Shown here: in pieces, positions 35,917 through 46,137 of the stretch | Numbering within the stretch: the first letter of the stretch is position 1 | Layout of the letters: each line of letters begins with the position of its first letter | Assembly (NCBI RefSeq): GCF_050948215.1 | Contig: NC_135157.1 | Span: 3,596,001-3,660,000, forward strand | DNA: 64,000 bases | Source: Halictus rubicundus | Lineage: Eukaryota; Arthropoda; Insecta; Hymenoptera; Halictidae | Reading direction: 5' to 3' | Translations under genes and position numbers: made by a program | Notes under the pieces: model-generated | Seen by the model: only the letters and a program-made list of their open reading frames with translations | What the model was told of the DNA's origin: nothing | The model's database searches: none

Positions 35917-36933
35917 TAACACGTCCAAAGGAGAAAGGGCAGATCGGGAAACCCAAGTACCGATCATGACAGCCCTTGCCCGAGCAATGTCAAAGAGCTT
36001 GGCCGCAGCCCTTAAGCAGCTTCCCGAATGGCAGCGGAGAGAAGCGAAGTTACGCCGCATAATCGAACAATGCGAAAACCAACGCGAACGTAAACGCGAA
36101 AACGTCCCATCGCGATACCGTGTTCGCGACGCCGTGTTATATCACGTGGATAGAAAGGGCGGGGAACGAGCGGTTATTCCAGCACCCTTGCGCGACGACC
36201 TCATCCGTGAAACACACGAGATTTACGCGCACGTCGGTGGAGATAAAACTGTACGAATTATATCTAAAGATTTCTACGTGCAGAAACTACACCGACGTGC
36301 GAGGAAATTAATAGCCACGTGTGACACGTGCCAACGCGTAAAAATTCCCACCCATGCAATACACGCCGACATGCAAAGCATAATTCCGAGATGTCCGCTT
36401 GATATAGTATCCATTGACTATTATGGTCCTTTACCGATATCTAGGGGTGGAGTAAGGTATATTCTTGTAGTAGAAGAACTATTTACGAAATTCGTGAAGC
36501 TCTATCCAATGCGAAACGCGACTACACCCGTAACGATCTCGCGCATCTTCAAGCAATTCATTCCGACATACGGAAAGCCCCGGAAAATCCTCACCGACCA
36601 CGGAACGCAGTTTACCTCGAAGAAGTGGACGGAAACACTACAGAAGGAGGGAATACACCACGTCCTGTCCTCAATACGACATCCACAGAGCAACCCGGTC
36701 GAGAGGGTCAACCGCGAAATCGGAAGGATATTTCGCACCTTGGCGGCGCACGCACACGCATCATGGGCCAAATGGGTAAGCGTGATTGAAACCTGTTGCA
36801 ACGAGGTGGCTCACGATAGCACGGGCTATACACCAACAGAACTCCTGCTAAAGGAAAAGCCCGTGCGACTCTGGTCGAAATGGTTTCAACACGCCAAGAA
36901 TGACGATGCAACCGGCGAAGAGCAATATGATAC

Positions 36934-37345
36934 TGTAGGGATGTGAGTGTGACTGAGTCAGGATGTATGGTTATGAATGCGACTGTGTGTGGTGCGAGAC
37001 GCTGAGCCGCGTCGATAGCGTTTTGCTTTTCGAAGGAACGTTTTTGTTCTTCGTAACGTTTTTGTTCTTCGTAACGTTTTTTTGTTCTTCGTAACGTTTT
37101 TGTTCTTCGTTAACGTTTTTGTTCTTCGTAACGTTTTTTTTTCTTCGTAACGTTTTTGTCCTTCGTAACGGAGCAGGTTCAGTTGAGCGAGAATCGCGAG
37201 CGAGTTAGTTGTCGAGACAGCTAACATCGAATTGTAACTTGAGAACAGAGACGTCGAACTAAAACAAAGTATTTAGTGAAACCGGTGTCAATCATTTCAC
37301 CCGATACGTCACACCCGAGACGTAGGAGTTCAACATATTCCTACA
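36934..37345 (+). mobile_element. Solo LTR inside gypsy integrase
   Basis: 412 bp beginning TGTAGG and ending CCTACA, with a 4-bp ATAC duplication at 36930-36933 and 37346-37349. Positions 37030-37170 hold about eight tandem units of GTTCTTCGTAACGTTTTT, probably an LTR enhancer-type array. The insertion splits the integrase between its catalytic core and the GPY-type motif. Confidence 0.82.
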
Positions 37346-37657
37346 ATACTAAGCTGCAGCTCGCGTTCCGACGAATGTCAAATAAAGCACGACGACGCTG
37401 TGAGCGTGCGAACGCCGGGAAAAGACATAAGGAATACAAACTAGGCGAGCTAGTGCTGTTGAAAACAAATCCAGTGTCGAATGCCGCCGACCGGGAAATT
37501 GCAAAATTCTTTCACCTGTATGAAGGTCCATACGAGGTGAAGCATAAAAAGTGGAACCGTATCAACAGACCCTATTTTAACTAACATATTTACAAAAATC
37601 CGCTAAAAGTTGAGAAAGACAATTTCATTGAAAAGAAAGGAAACTTTGAATATTAAG

Positions 37658-39116
37658 ATGGAAGTTGATACTCCGACTGTGCCTACCAGAATCATTCTAG
37701 ATGCTAACGACACCAGTATTGTAATACCTGATTCAAAGAAACCCCAGGTTCCGCAGGAGATAGTAAAAAAGGTCAAAGCAATGCAATTCATCGCTTTTGC
37801 ACACAACGACATTGGAAAGGCGATGCTCGGTGATAATTTTGATAATAAGAATTTATCAGTTGGAGATCAAATACATAATGTATTGTTTACAAGTTACACC
37901 ATTTTAAGACAACAATACAATCAGACTGGTGGTACACTGGCAACCCGTATTGCTTCCACTGATTTCAAAATCACTATTGGAAAAACTGAGTACACTAGCC
38001 CTCGAGCGGATATAATCAAAATAGTAAAAGAAGCAGCCACTAAATACGAGGTGCCATTTGAAAAGCACGATCAAAAAGACAACAAAAATTGGTATGGGAT
38101 AGCAAACCCTCTATTGAATTTCTTATCAGGGTTTGCTTTGAGACGCAAAGAATTAAGACTTGGGCATCACACTATGCCTATTGAAAAACGGAACAATGTA
38201 CAAAAAGATGTGAATTTGTCTCAGTACGGAATATATGGTGTGCACCATCCTTTGTGTGAGGGAGTGACATTTCCACCGGAAAAGAGAGCTTCTATGCCTC
38301 AGTCTGTAGGTCCACTAACTGCTTTGTTGTGCTACATCAAGGCTGACAGAAGGTATTCAAAAAAGTGGGAAGATGCGGTTAAACGAGCTTTTGCAGATTT
38401 CCCTGATATAGACGTAGTGATGCAACTTTTGAGAGAAAAAGAGCCTTCTGAGATCAGAACCCTGATGTCCCTGATATCAGATATCGCATTAATAGTCACA
38501 ACAAGGCAGGCGACACGCATGTTTCCTCCCCCTGCAGCATTCAGTTTTATCATGACTCACAATCACACGATTAATGGTGTTGAGTACAAAGCTGAACACC
38601 TTTTGGGTAATTTCAATTTTTCGGGACATGGTGCCTTCTTGTTTTACAAGGTGTTCTCTAGTTATCTATGGAAGATAAACCTGAATGCAGGCACTGATAG
38701 TATCGCAAAACAGATTGTGTATCACTCAATATTTGGAACCTACAAGGAGGACTTCGGCATTTTGGCAGGCATCACCAGTCAAGGCAAATGGGATACTAGA
38801 GAAAAGATGGGAAAGGTGTTTCAAAAATCGAATACTGCTGGGAATCCAATAGTATTCAAGCCACTGCAACAGATCTATTATTCAAAACTTTCTCAGGCCA
38901 ACCAGACGGGGCTTTTGACATCCTCTTATAACTAATTGTCCTCAGTGCCTTGCTTTAGTGGAAGAACCAAAAGGAAATTTGACGACGCTTTCTTTGATCA
39001 CTTGAGGGAGGATAAGACTCGTGCTGTAGGAGGGAGATCTATGCAAGCTTTAATTTCCACATACACTACCCATAGAGACGAACTTCGCCAAATGTTGGAG
39101 TCCAACAACGGTTTAA
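37658..39116 (+). pseudogene. Endogenous RNA-virus nucleoprotein-like gene, 5' part
   Basis: The ATG at 37658 has a good context (A at -3, G at +4); the frame is open for 425 codons to a TAA at 38933-38935, then continues in the same frame to 39116, where a transposon begins. The frame resumes at 44385-44440. Without the stop and the insertion it would be about 504 residues. The segment after the stop has a basic, NLS-like RTKRKFDD stretch. Size, lack of signal peptide or membrane segments, a well-mixed globular composition and the motif GNFNFSGHGAFLFY suggest a nucleoprotein of a negative-strand RNA virus (chuvirus- or mononegavirus-like). That family call is from general resemblance only and is not certain. 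No introns; the frame looks recent or under constraint. Confidence 0.6.
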
Positions 39117-40078
39117 GGGCCAGTTTTCCTACGTAGCCTTGAGTCGCCACGCTCCAAACAGGAACTAGGAGAAGCTTCCTAGCGATCTTCACGCTACAAA
39201 CGGCCGCTAGGAGAAGCTCAAATGACAGTGTGTGTGCCGTGTGCGTGCCGTGTGCGTGTGCCATGGTATGCCCCACACAACGCTAGATCCGCAAGAACGA
39301 AAAAGATTGCAAGGGTTCGGGAGGCGGCAAATCATTGTTCGATAATGCAAAGATGGGGCTTTCCAGGGGTGAAAAGCGTTAGATAAAAGATAAATCTGGA
39401 GCGCTCGCTCGCGAACAGGTCCTACTTTTGCGTTTTCTAGGTGTAATTTGCAATATTCGGCAGAATGTAGATATAAGGACACATTTTCTTAAATAACCGG
39501 GTTCTTATTGAGAATGTTGACGGCGAGCGCTCTAGCGGTGACATATACAATGTCAATCCAACGCCTATTATATTGTATAATTACGTATTAAACAAAGGAT
39601 TTGCCGCCCCCGAAAAACCATCCCACAGCTATTATTTTGCTCAAATATAGTTCCGGCATTTTTCGCTACGAGCGCTGTATTCTCTTTCCGATCATTGTCG
39701 TCGTCAGCAGTCACTATGCTCGAATGAGAGTCGTGCGGCACACTCACACACCGCTAGGTCGACGTGTACGTGTACCGATGAGAATAGCAAGGGTCCGGGA
39801 TGCCGCGAATTATTCCTCGATAATGCAAAGATGGGGCTTATCAGTAGTCAAAAGCGCTAGATAAAAGATAAATCTAGAGCGCTCGCCATCAAACAGGTCC
39901 GACTCTTGCATTTTCGAGCAACATTTTGCATTATTCGGTCGCATGGTGCCTGCCGTAGCTTCGTTCGAACAGCTGTGCCTCGGCACACTCACACACCGCT
40001 AGGTCGGCGTGTACGTGTACCTACGAGAATAGCTAGGGTCCAGGATGCCGCGAATCATTTCTCGATCATGCAAAATGG
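39117..40078 (+). repeat. Left inverted arm of the 5.3-kb element
   Basis: About 960 bp, modular. Units with GATAATGCAAAGATGGGGCTT, then AGCGCTAGATAAAAGATAAA, then a CACACTCACACACCGCTAGG stretch recur at about 39340, 39815 and 40060. It pairs with 43265-44380 in inverse order. Short frames in the arms are not conserved between them. Confidence 0.7.
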
Positions 40079-40371
40079 CAGAGTTGGGCAAAATATTTAT
40101 CTAAATAAAAATTTCGAATAACTAGTAAAAGATAAAAAAAAATTTTTATTCCTTATTCGAAGGTTCAAGTAAAGAAAGTATCTTTATTTGATGTGTATCG
40201 AATAATTTTATTCGACGAGAATTTATCCGACCAATAAAGAAAATTTTTTTATCTGTTTTTTTTTCTATCTGTATCTTTTATTCGAAGGCTTCGAATAACG
40301 CATAAAGATGAAGTGTCTTTTATTCGAATCGTTATTTAAACAATTTTTTATCGGAATAATGCCTAACTCTG
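40079..40371. mobile_element. hAT-like MITE
   Basis: 293 bp with termini CAGAGTTGGGCA and TGCCTAACTCTG (11 of 12 as inverted repeat), the CAGxGxxGGGCA pattern of hAT elements. The interior is AT-rich with repeated ATTCGAA and AGATAAA motifs. No clear 8-bp target duplication (CAAAATGG versus GATTGGGA). A related end is at 54216. Confidence 0.6.
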
Positions 40372-40469
40372 GATTGGGACATCTGGTTATGGCATGGGTA
40401 TTGCTTTTCGCTCTTGGAACGTGACTTTTGGGATTTTTAGAAATAAAGTACGGAGTGGCCTTGTCACCG

Positions 40470-41300
40470 TAAAGGGCCTAGCCGATTAAGATGGTCAAAA
40501 CTGCCCTTAGAGGTTTTTCAATGATTAATGAACCATTCGAAAGCTGACCCAGAAAAACCCCTCTGAGCAAAATTTCAACCCCCTATCTTGCCCGTGAGGG
40601 TAGTTACAGGGTAAATTAGATTTCGCGCTTTTCCGCGCATTTCCCACACTCTGATGCTTCCTAAAATTCTGAAAAAAATGTGGCATATTTTGGATCCTAA
40701 GGCAGATTTTTGAGAATTTTTACAGATTTTTTTCTTGCAAACTGTGGTCGCAAAAAATGAAAAACCTCAAAAAAATCGGAAAAATGTACATTTCTCAAAA
40801 ATATGAAAACATGCTATTTTGCTGTTTAGTGCCCCGATAAAGTACCATAACAGGCAGTGTCCTCAATTTTTTTTAGATTTTTTCTTGTGGGCACTTTTTG
40901 TCCAGACAAGAAAAACCGAATTTTTTCGCCGTTTCTGCTATTAGGAGGAATGTTACACTTGTTGGTTTTATCGCAGGTATATATTAAGTCATTTTAAACA
41001 TTATTACATTGAAATAAGTAAGTGTTTGACCTAAGAAATGTTTTAAGAGAAAAATGGATTGTATTTTGTGCGGTATATACTAGAATGTTCGTAACGTTTA
41101 CAAGATCGCCGGTTGGCACAGCGGTTAGGGCGTCGGGCTACGGAGCGGATACGCTTGTGTTCGAATCCCGTCGGTGGGAAAGTTTTTTTTCCATACGTCA
41201 TCTTTATTTTTTCAATTTCTTATATGGTTTATTCATGTGATTTTAACAATATTTTTTTAATGTTTTAAAAATATTGAGGTAACAAGGGCTAGGCCCTTTA
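40470..41300. mobile_element. 831-bp element with perfect 14-bp inverted ends
   Basis: Ends TAAAGGGCCTAGCC and GGCTAGGCCCTTTA are exact inverted repeats. The interior is non-coding, rich in AAAAA/TTTTT runs, and contains the tRNA-like unit at 41105-41192. If TA belongs to the target, this would be a mariner-type element. Confidence 0.5.
41105..41192 (+). ncRNA. tRNA-like unit (SINE head or tRNA pseudogene)
   Basis: Contains a polymerase III A box (TGGCACAGCGG, 41114-41124) and B box (GTGTTCGAATCCC, 41157-41169) at tRNA spacing, followed by a run of eight T at 41183-41190. The acceptor and T stems do not pair well, so it is not a working tRNA. A SINE head or an old tRNA retrocopy fits. Confidence 0.55.
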
Positions 41301-41844
41301 GCTAATTTCCCAATCGTGTCCGTTCCCAAGGTGTACAGTTAGCAATTGTATGTAGTTTTCTAGGACCGTGCCATAAAGTTGCCAGAGGTCCCATCCTGCC
41401 CTTCTTTAGCTTTGCGCTTGACGATTGCCAGACGCTCTGGGTTTTTCCCAGGCTCTAGCAACTCTTTGTATTTAGCAAGTGGTTGATGACACTTAGTCGA
41501 TCAGGATGGCCTTGGGGCCATCAGGATGTTCCTCAGTCCCATCTCCTACTTTCCTACCGTCCACTCCCTATTGGTCCTCGTCCTGGCCAATCCAGGGATG
41601 TTTTTTGTCATCTAGGAAGGGAGGAAAAATCCCGAAGCAATAGGGAGGATCTACGGTTCACTCGATCCTCCAAGTCAATTCGGTTCCAAACGCGCCAGAG
41701 GCAACGTCGAATTGAATCAAGAGTTTTCCTTGAAGCACCACGCAGCCGTACGTATCCAACTTGTTGTAGAATATATATTAGTGTTGATACTTCTAGTTAG
41801 TGTTGATCAGTGTTGACATTTGACTGACTGTGGCAATTCTTCAG

Positions 41845-43074
41845 ATGGAGAATATACAATTTGCGGCGGCACCAGCACCGGCGGCGACGGCACCAGCACC
41901 GGCGGCGACGGCACCAGCACCGGCAGCGGCGACACCAGCACCGGCGGCGGCGACACCAGCACCGGCGGCGGCTCCAACACCGGCGGCGACGACACCGGTA
42001 CCGGCGGCGGTGATGGCGGCAGTCGCCCGCCTATCCCTAAAATCGAGGCGTGAAGAAAATGTAGTGAGTAGACGGTATATTTCGTCATTCCTAAACGTTT
42101 ATTTATTTCTAAAACTTTTCATTTCATTTACAGAAAATTGTAAACGGCCGCTCCGGCGAGGGGACGTCCCTAGACTTGAGGACCGCGCCTAACCCGCCAT
42201 CCAGCCCAGTCATACAAATGACCGAAGATATGTTCGTGAGTACAGAAACATAAAAATGTTATATACAATAAGGAGCAAACCTGAGTCCACACTATTTGAA
42301 ACAACATAACTTTTTTTATAATTAGATCAAATGACTTGAATGTTATTGAGAAGCTAGAAGGATTAGTTTATTAGACGAGGTGTAAAAAATTTTTGAAAAA
42401 ATTGAAATTGGTCGGAATCGCAAAGGAGATAGTAAAAGTTGGATTTTTCACCTTTTTTTCTGAGCCTGTATTGAAAATTTATAATAAATAGCCTGTATAA
42501 TAAATTATATCCATGCTGAAAATTTCACCGATATTGGTTAATTCGTTTACGAGTTATAAACGCTTAAAAGTGGGAAAATTGCCATTTTTATAACTCGTAA
42601 ACGAATTAACCAATATCGATGAAATTTTCAGCATGGATATAATTTATTCGAGCCAATCAAACACATTCTTTAAATTTTAGATACAGGCTCAGATAAAAAA
42701 GCTGAAAAAACCAACTTTTACTATTTCTTTTCCAATACAAATTTTTTTCAAAAATTTTTTATACTTCGTCTAATAAACTAATCCTTCTAGCTTCTCAATA
42801 ACATTCAAGTCATTTGATCTAATTATAAAAAAAGTTATGTTGTCTCAAATAGTGTGGACTTAGTTTTGCTCCTTACTGTACATGTTGCATATAAATGTTG
42901 TATATAAATGTTGTGTATATCTTTCAGACGAAGATAATGAAGGAAATAAAGAGGAGCTCCTACCGCCGAGGAGGGTGGGAAAAAAGGCGCGGTGGCAGCG
43001 GGGGTCGTGGCGGCGGCGGGTGGCGTGGCGGCCGCGGGGGCCGCGCGGCCCCCTACATAAATATCCAATATTAA
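41845..43074 (+). CDS. Spliced small Ala/Pro-rich, RGG-box protein inside the transposon
   Basis: Predicted exons 41845-42063, 42134-42235, 42928-43074, all phase 0, with strong GTGAGT donors and TTTACAG/TTTCAG acceptors; 155 residues. Exon 1 encodes about ten PAPAA-type repeats from an 18-bp tandem repeat; exon 2 a short NGRSGEGTSLDLRT segment; exon 3 a basic, RGG-box tail (RRGGSGGRGGGGWRGG) ending in PYINIQY. AATAAA is at 43081-43086. RGG boxes usually bind RNA. The repeat in exon 1 is open in other frames, so the frame choice rests on the splice signals and on exon 3 ending cleanly. No known family recognised. The 603-bp palindrome at 42271-42873 fills most of intron 2. Confidence 0.5.
42271..42873. 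mobile_element. Large palindromic TA-target fold-back element in intron 2 of the RGG gene
   Basis: 603 bp between TA (42269-42270) and TA (42874-42875), starting AGGAGCAAACCTGAGTCCAC and ending with its near reverse complement. The two halves pair almost along the whole length, with the centre near 42575 (AACGAATTAACCAATATCGA on the right, its complement on the left). Confidence 0.8.
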
Positions 43075-43264
43075 AAAAGAAATAAAGTTTATTATTTTTA
43101 ATATATTTAAATATACTTTCTTCATTTATTGTTCCCCTCAGGGTTACATTTCTATTACACCTCCTTCCTTTCCCCGCTACTATCCTAACTCTAACCCTAA
43201 CTGAAAAGAACAAAATAAAATAAATAAATAAAATAAAGAAAGTAGTCTTTTTTCTCACACATCT

Positions 43265-44380
43265 ACGCCCCTCCTTCCCTAACAAGCGGAAAGTAGGACC
43301 TGCCGGTGGTCAAGCGATCTAGATTTATCCTTCGTCTACCGCTTTTGACCAATGACATGCCCCACCTTTGTATTATAGAGTCAGGAATCGCGGCCTCCCG
43401 AACCCTTGCTAGTCTCATCGGTACACGTACAGGCCGACTTGGCGGTGTGTGAGAGTGCCGCGACACGGCTGTTCGAACGAAGCTACGGCAGCGCCGTCGT
43501 TTACGATGTCGGCCACGCGTGCCCAGATCGCCTCTCTGACAGGCGTCATGCGACCGAATAATGGAAAATGTTGCTCGAAAACGCAAAAGTAGGACCTGCC
43601 GGTGGTCAAGCGATCTAGATTTATCCTTCGTCTACCGCTTTTGACCAATGACATGCCCCACCTTTGTATCATAGAGTCAGGAATCGCGGCCTCCCGAAAC
43701 CTTGCTATTCTCATCGCGGCACGGCTGTTCGAACGAAGCTACGGCAGCGCCGTTGTTTATGATGTCGGCCACGCGTGCTCAGATAGCCTCTCTGACAGGC
43801 ATCATGCGACAATGATCGGAAACAGAATACAGCGCTCGTAGCGAAAAATGCCGGAACTATATTTAATTGAAATAATAGGTGCGGGATGGTTTTCGGGGGC
43901 CACGATTCCTGTGTTTAATACGTAATTATACAATACAATAAAGGTTGCATTGACATTGTATATGTCACTGCTAGGTCGCTTGAGTCCAACGGTCTCCATA
44001 AGAACCCGGTTATTTAAGAAAATTGTCCTTATGTGCAAATTTTGCCGAATTTTGCAAATTACGCCTAGAAAACGCAAAAGTAGGACCTGCCGGTAGTCAA
44101 GCGACCTAGATTTATCTTTTATCTAACGCTTTTCACCCTTGAAAAGCCCGATCTTTGCATTATCGGGCCATAAATCGTGGCCTCCCGAACCCTTGCAACC
44201 TTGTACGATCTAGCGTTGTGTGCAGCAAACCATGGCACACGCACACGGCACGCACACGGCACACACACTGTCATTTGAGCTTCTCCTATGCGGCCGTTCG
44301 TAGCGTGACGATCGCTAGGAAGCTTCTCCTAGTTCCTGTTAGGAGCGTGGCGACTCAAGGCCACGTAGGAAAACTGGCCC
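43265..44380 (-). repeat. Right inverted arm of the 5.3-kb element
   Basis: About 1.1 kb. The modules of the left arm appear in inverse order; the block with AAAGTAGGACCTGCCGGTGG is tandemly duplicated (about 43288 and 43585) and occurs once more near 44080. The outermost 450 bp (43930-44380) pair best with 39117-39600. Confidence 0.7.
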
Positions 44381-44384
44381 TTAA

Positions 44385-44440
44385 ATGATGATGAACCGGA
44401 GGATCAAGTATATATTATATTTGATTACAAGAAACTGTAG
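44385..44440 (+). pseudogene. 3' end of the endogenous nucleoprotein-like gene
   Basis: After the right TTAA of the 5.3-kb element, the frame of the viral gene resumes in phase and runs through an acidic DDEPED segment to a TAG at 44438-44440. A short acidic tail and a clean stop right here support both the target-site call and the identity of the interrupted gene. Confidence 0.65.
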
Positions 44441-44583
44441 GATCGAGCCGACAAGATATTTACAAGAGTGACCTTTGCTTAGTGTGAATGTTACGCTAGT
44501 TCCGAATCAAGAGAAAATGCTCTCCTCCGGCCGCTCCGTCTTAGTATTTATGCCATACGCTGGGGCGTTTACAAAATTGAACT

Positions 44584-44784
44584 ATGGAATTTGATTCGTT
44601 GGAAAAAGAGGGTGGAGTTGACAAATCCTTAACCAGAATTTTTAGAGTGGGAGCAGGGGTCGTAAAAATAAATGGGAAATCCCGAATTTTCCTAACGGTC
44701 GTCCGAAGCGCATCTTCGAGTGACCAACGCAGGTATGACTGTAATTTTTATGGTTCGGGCCTAAGACCCTGTGCTACATACTAA
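44584..44784 (+). pseudogene. Unrecognised 66-codon frame downstream of the viral gene
   Basis: Starts on ATG (MEFDSLEKEGGVDKSLTRIF) about 145 bp past the end of the nucleoprotein-like gene and stops shortly before LTR-like sequence. It could be the beginning of the next viral gene, cut by a retroelement, or a fortuitous frame. No family recognised. Confidence 0.3.
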
Positions 44785-44789
44785 TAAAA

Positions 44790-45380
44790 ACTAAATCCTC
44801 GGCCGGCAACGGTTCCTCGGACACTATTGATTGTAACCGAAATTTCGTTACGCGACAGGCATTTCGAACGAGAACCACGAAATTTACGATGACGAAGTGT
44901 CCACTCGGTACCACGATAACGACGAACGATTTATACATTCTAAATAACCCGTGATAATTCCACAGAACACAAACTGCGTCTTAATCGTCGGCAATGCCAC
45001 AGCGCAGTTTGCACCTGTGACTCCTCGGTTTGAGGCGCTTACGCGTCGAGGATAGAACAATCGGTTTGCCTGTTCTATCGGGTCGGTTTGACCCCTCGAT
45101 CGCGTACCGTGTTTCGCCGACGGGACACTTCGCGAACGCGTGCGGCTAGAACCGCTTCCAGATGTAGAGTGATCTATCTGCGGCACGCATCGACCTCCTT
45201 CGATCGGTATCGAGTGGGGATCGATGCGTGCGCATTGCGACAAGTGTCGCGATATCTCGCGGTCCTTTTCCCCGTCAGGACTCGCGAGTTACGTCACCGG
45301 GTGTTACGGTGGGGTTGACATCGACGTTCGATATATGGGGTGTATCGATATGTAACCTGCACGGTCACATATTACCCCCT
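44790..45380 (-). repeat. LTR-like fragment, inverted relative to the gypsy relic
   Basis: GC-rich, non-coding, and contains 45266-45365, the inverted 100-bp match to 34597-34696. Its orientation is opposite to the gypsy pol relic. Overlapping frames on both strands are short and repeat-like. Confidence 0.45.
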
Positions 45381-46137
45381 CCCCCACTCACGAGATTACC
45401 AGTGCAGGTACGCAGTTTATATGCATTGGGAATCTCGAACACGACCACGGAGATCCGTGATGACAACTCAGTTTTTGTAGCAACGCAGGAACAACATAAA
45501 AAAAATAATATATAACCAAAATGTAACGCAGTCTATACAAAAGAAAATAGGAAAATTAACATACATATAGCTGAGTCTTTGCAGCAAAATTAAATAATAA
45601 AAAAAAACGTCTCGCAGTCTTTTAACGAAAATAGCACAACATATTAATGATGCACCGCAGTTTTAAGAAAAAAAAAAAAAAAAAAAAAAAAAATATGCAT
45701 ATATGTATATGCGGCACTAGCGCTACGTACATACAATTTGGAATATCTGTGCTGCGCAAACTAACTAGCTCGAGGATATATTAAAACAAACGAAGAATGA
45801 AACCGAAACTGAAATGTATGTTTACCGCACGAGATTATATGCGGCTCTAGCGCATACGCGTAAAACTAAAACTAAACTTTGCCTCTTATTGGGTAATAAC
45901 GAAAGGAACTTTTTTTTTCTTATTATTTAAACTATTCTTGATAACAATATCAGACCATTAATCGAAAAAAAGTATTAATATCAGGACGACAACTAATCAG
46001 GTAGATGGTTAAACTTTACTCTTTGCCCAAGAAAAACTTTCCATTGCCAATCAAGTTAATATCAATTTCAGCTCTTGGTTCTAAAGTAGCAGTGAGCTGA
46101 CTCATCTCGCGCCACCCTGTGGTTCCAGCTCCAAGGA
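45381..46137. other. AT-rich spacer with poly(A) run
   Basis: No gene. Holds a 27-base A run (45667-45693), which could be the tail of a retroposed sequence, and recurring ACGCAGT-type phrases between 45520 and 45660. Confidence 0.4.

Larger units (their letters stand above)
34691..37584 (+). pseudogene. Gypsy retrotransposon pol relic: RNase H and integrase
   Basis: Three collinear pieces. 34691-35057: RNase H-like domain (YLSTDAST, TFASRTLKGPE, LTDHKAI, RPGKENIPADIMSR). 35919-36933: integrase with an HHCC zinc finger (CDTCQ) and the DDE core, first Asp in SIDYYGPL, second in LTDHGTQF, Glu in NPVERVNREI. 37350-37584: integrase C-terminus with the GPY-type motif LYEGPYEV. The first gap is an 859-bp DNA transposon, the second a 412-bp solo LTR, and both insertions fall so that the pol frame is kept across them once a target copy is discounted. 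Gag, protease and most of reverse transcriptase are missing. The 3' end runs into the virus-derived sequence. Confidence 0.85.
39117..44380. mobile_element. 5.3-kb TTAA-target transposon with arms of about 1 kb
   Basis: 5264 bp between TTAA (39113-39116) and TTAA (44381-44384). The termini GGGCCAGTTTTCCTACGTAG and the reverse complement of the right end match at 19 of 20, and homology continues inward with CCTTGAGTCGCCACG, CTAGGAGAAGCTTCC and a CGTGTGC-rich stretch. No transposase was found, so it is non-autonomous, or its transposase is too changed to see. It carries a hAT-like MITE, an 831-bp TIR element with a tRNA-like unit, and a spliced gene (41845-43074). The TTAA target fits piggyBac or Kolobok; the GGG terminus is more like Kolobok. 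Confidence 0.8.

Noticed and set aside
41105..41192. Functional tRNA gene
   Set aside because: A and B boxes are good, but the acceptor and T stems do not pair, so only a tRNA-like unit is called.
41807..42088. Val/Pro/Ser-rich minus frame and Thr/Gly-rich plus frame overlapping the cargo gene exon 1
   Set aside because: The 18-bp GC-rich repeat is open in several frames. Only the 41845 frame connects to good splice sites and a proper 3' exon.
44884..45243. 119-codon minus-strand frame
   Set aside because: It lies in the LTR-like fragment, overlaps a plus frame and has no recognisable domain.
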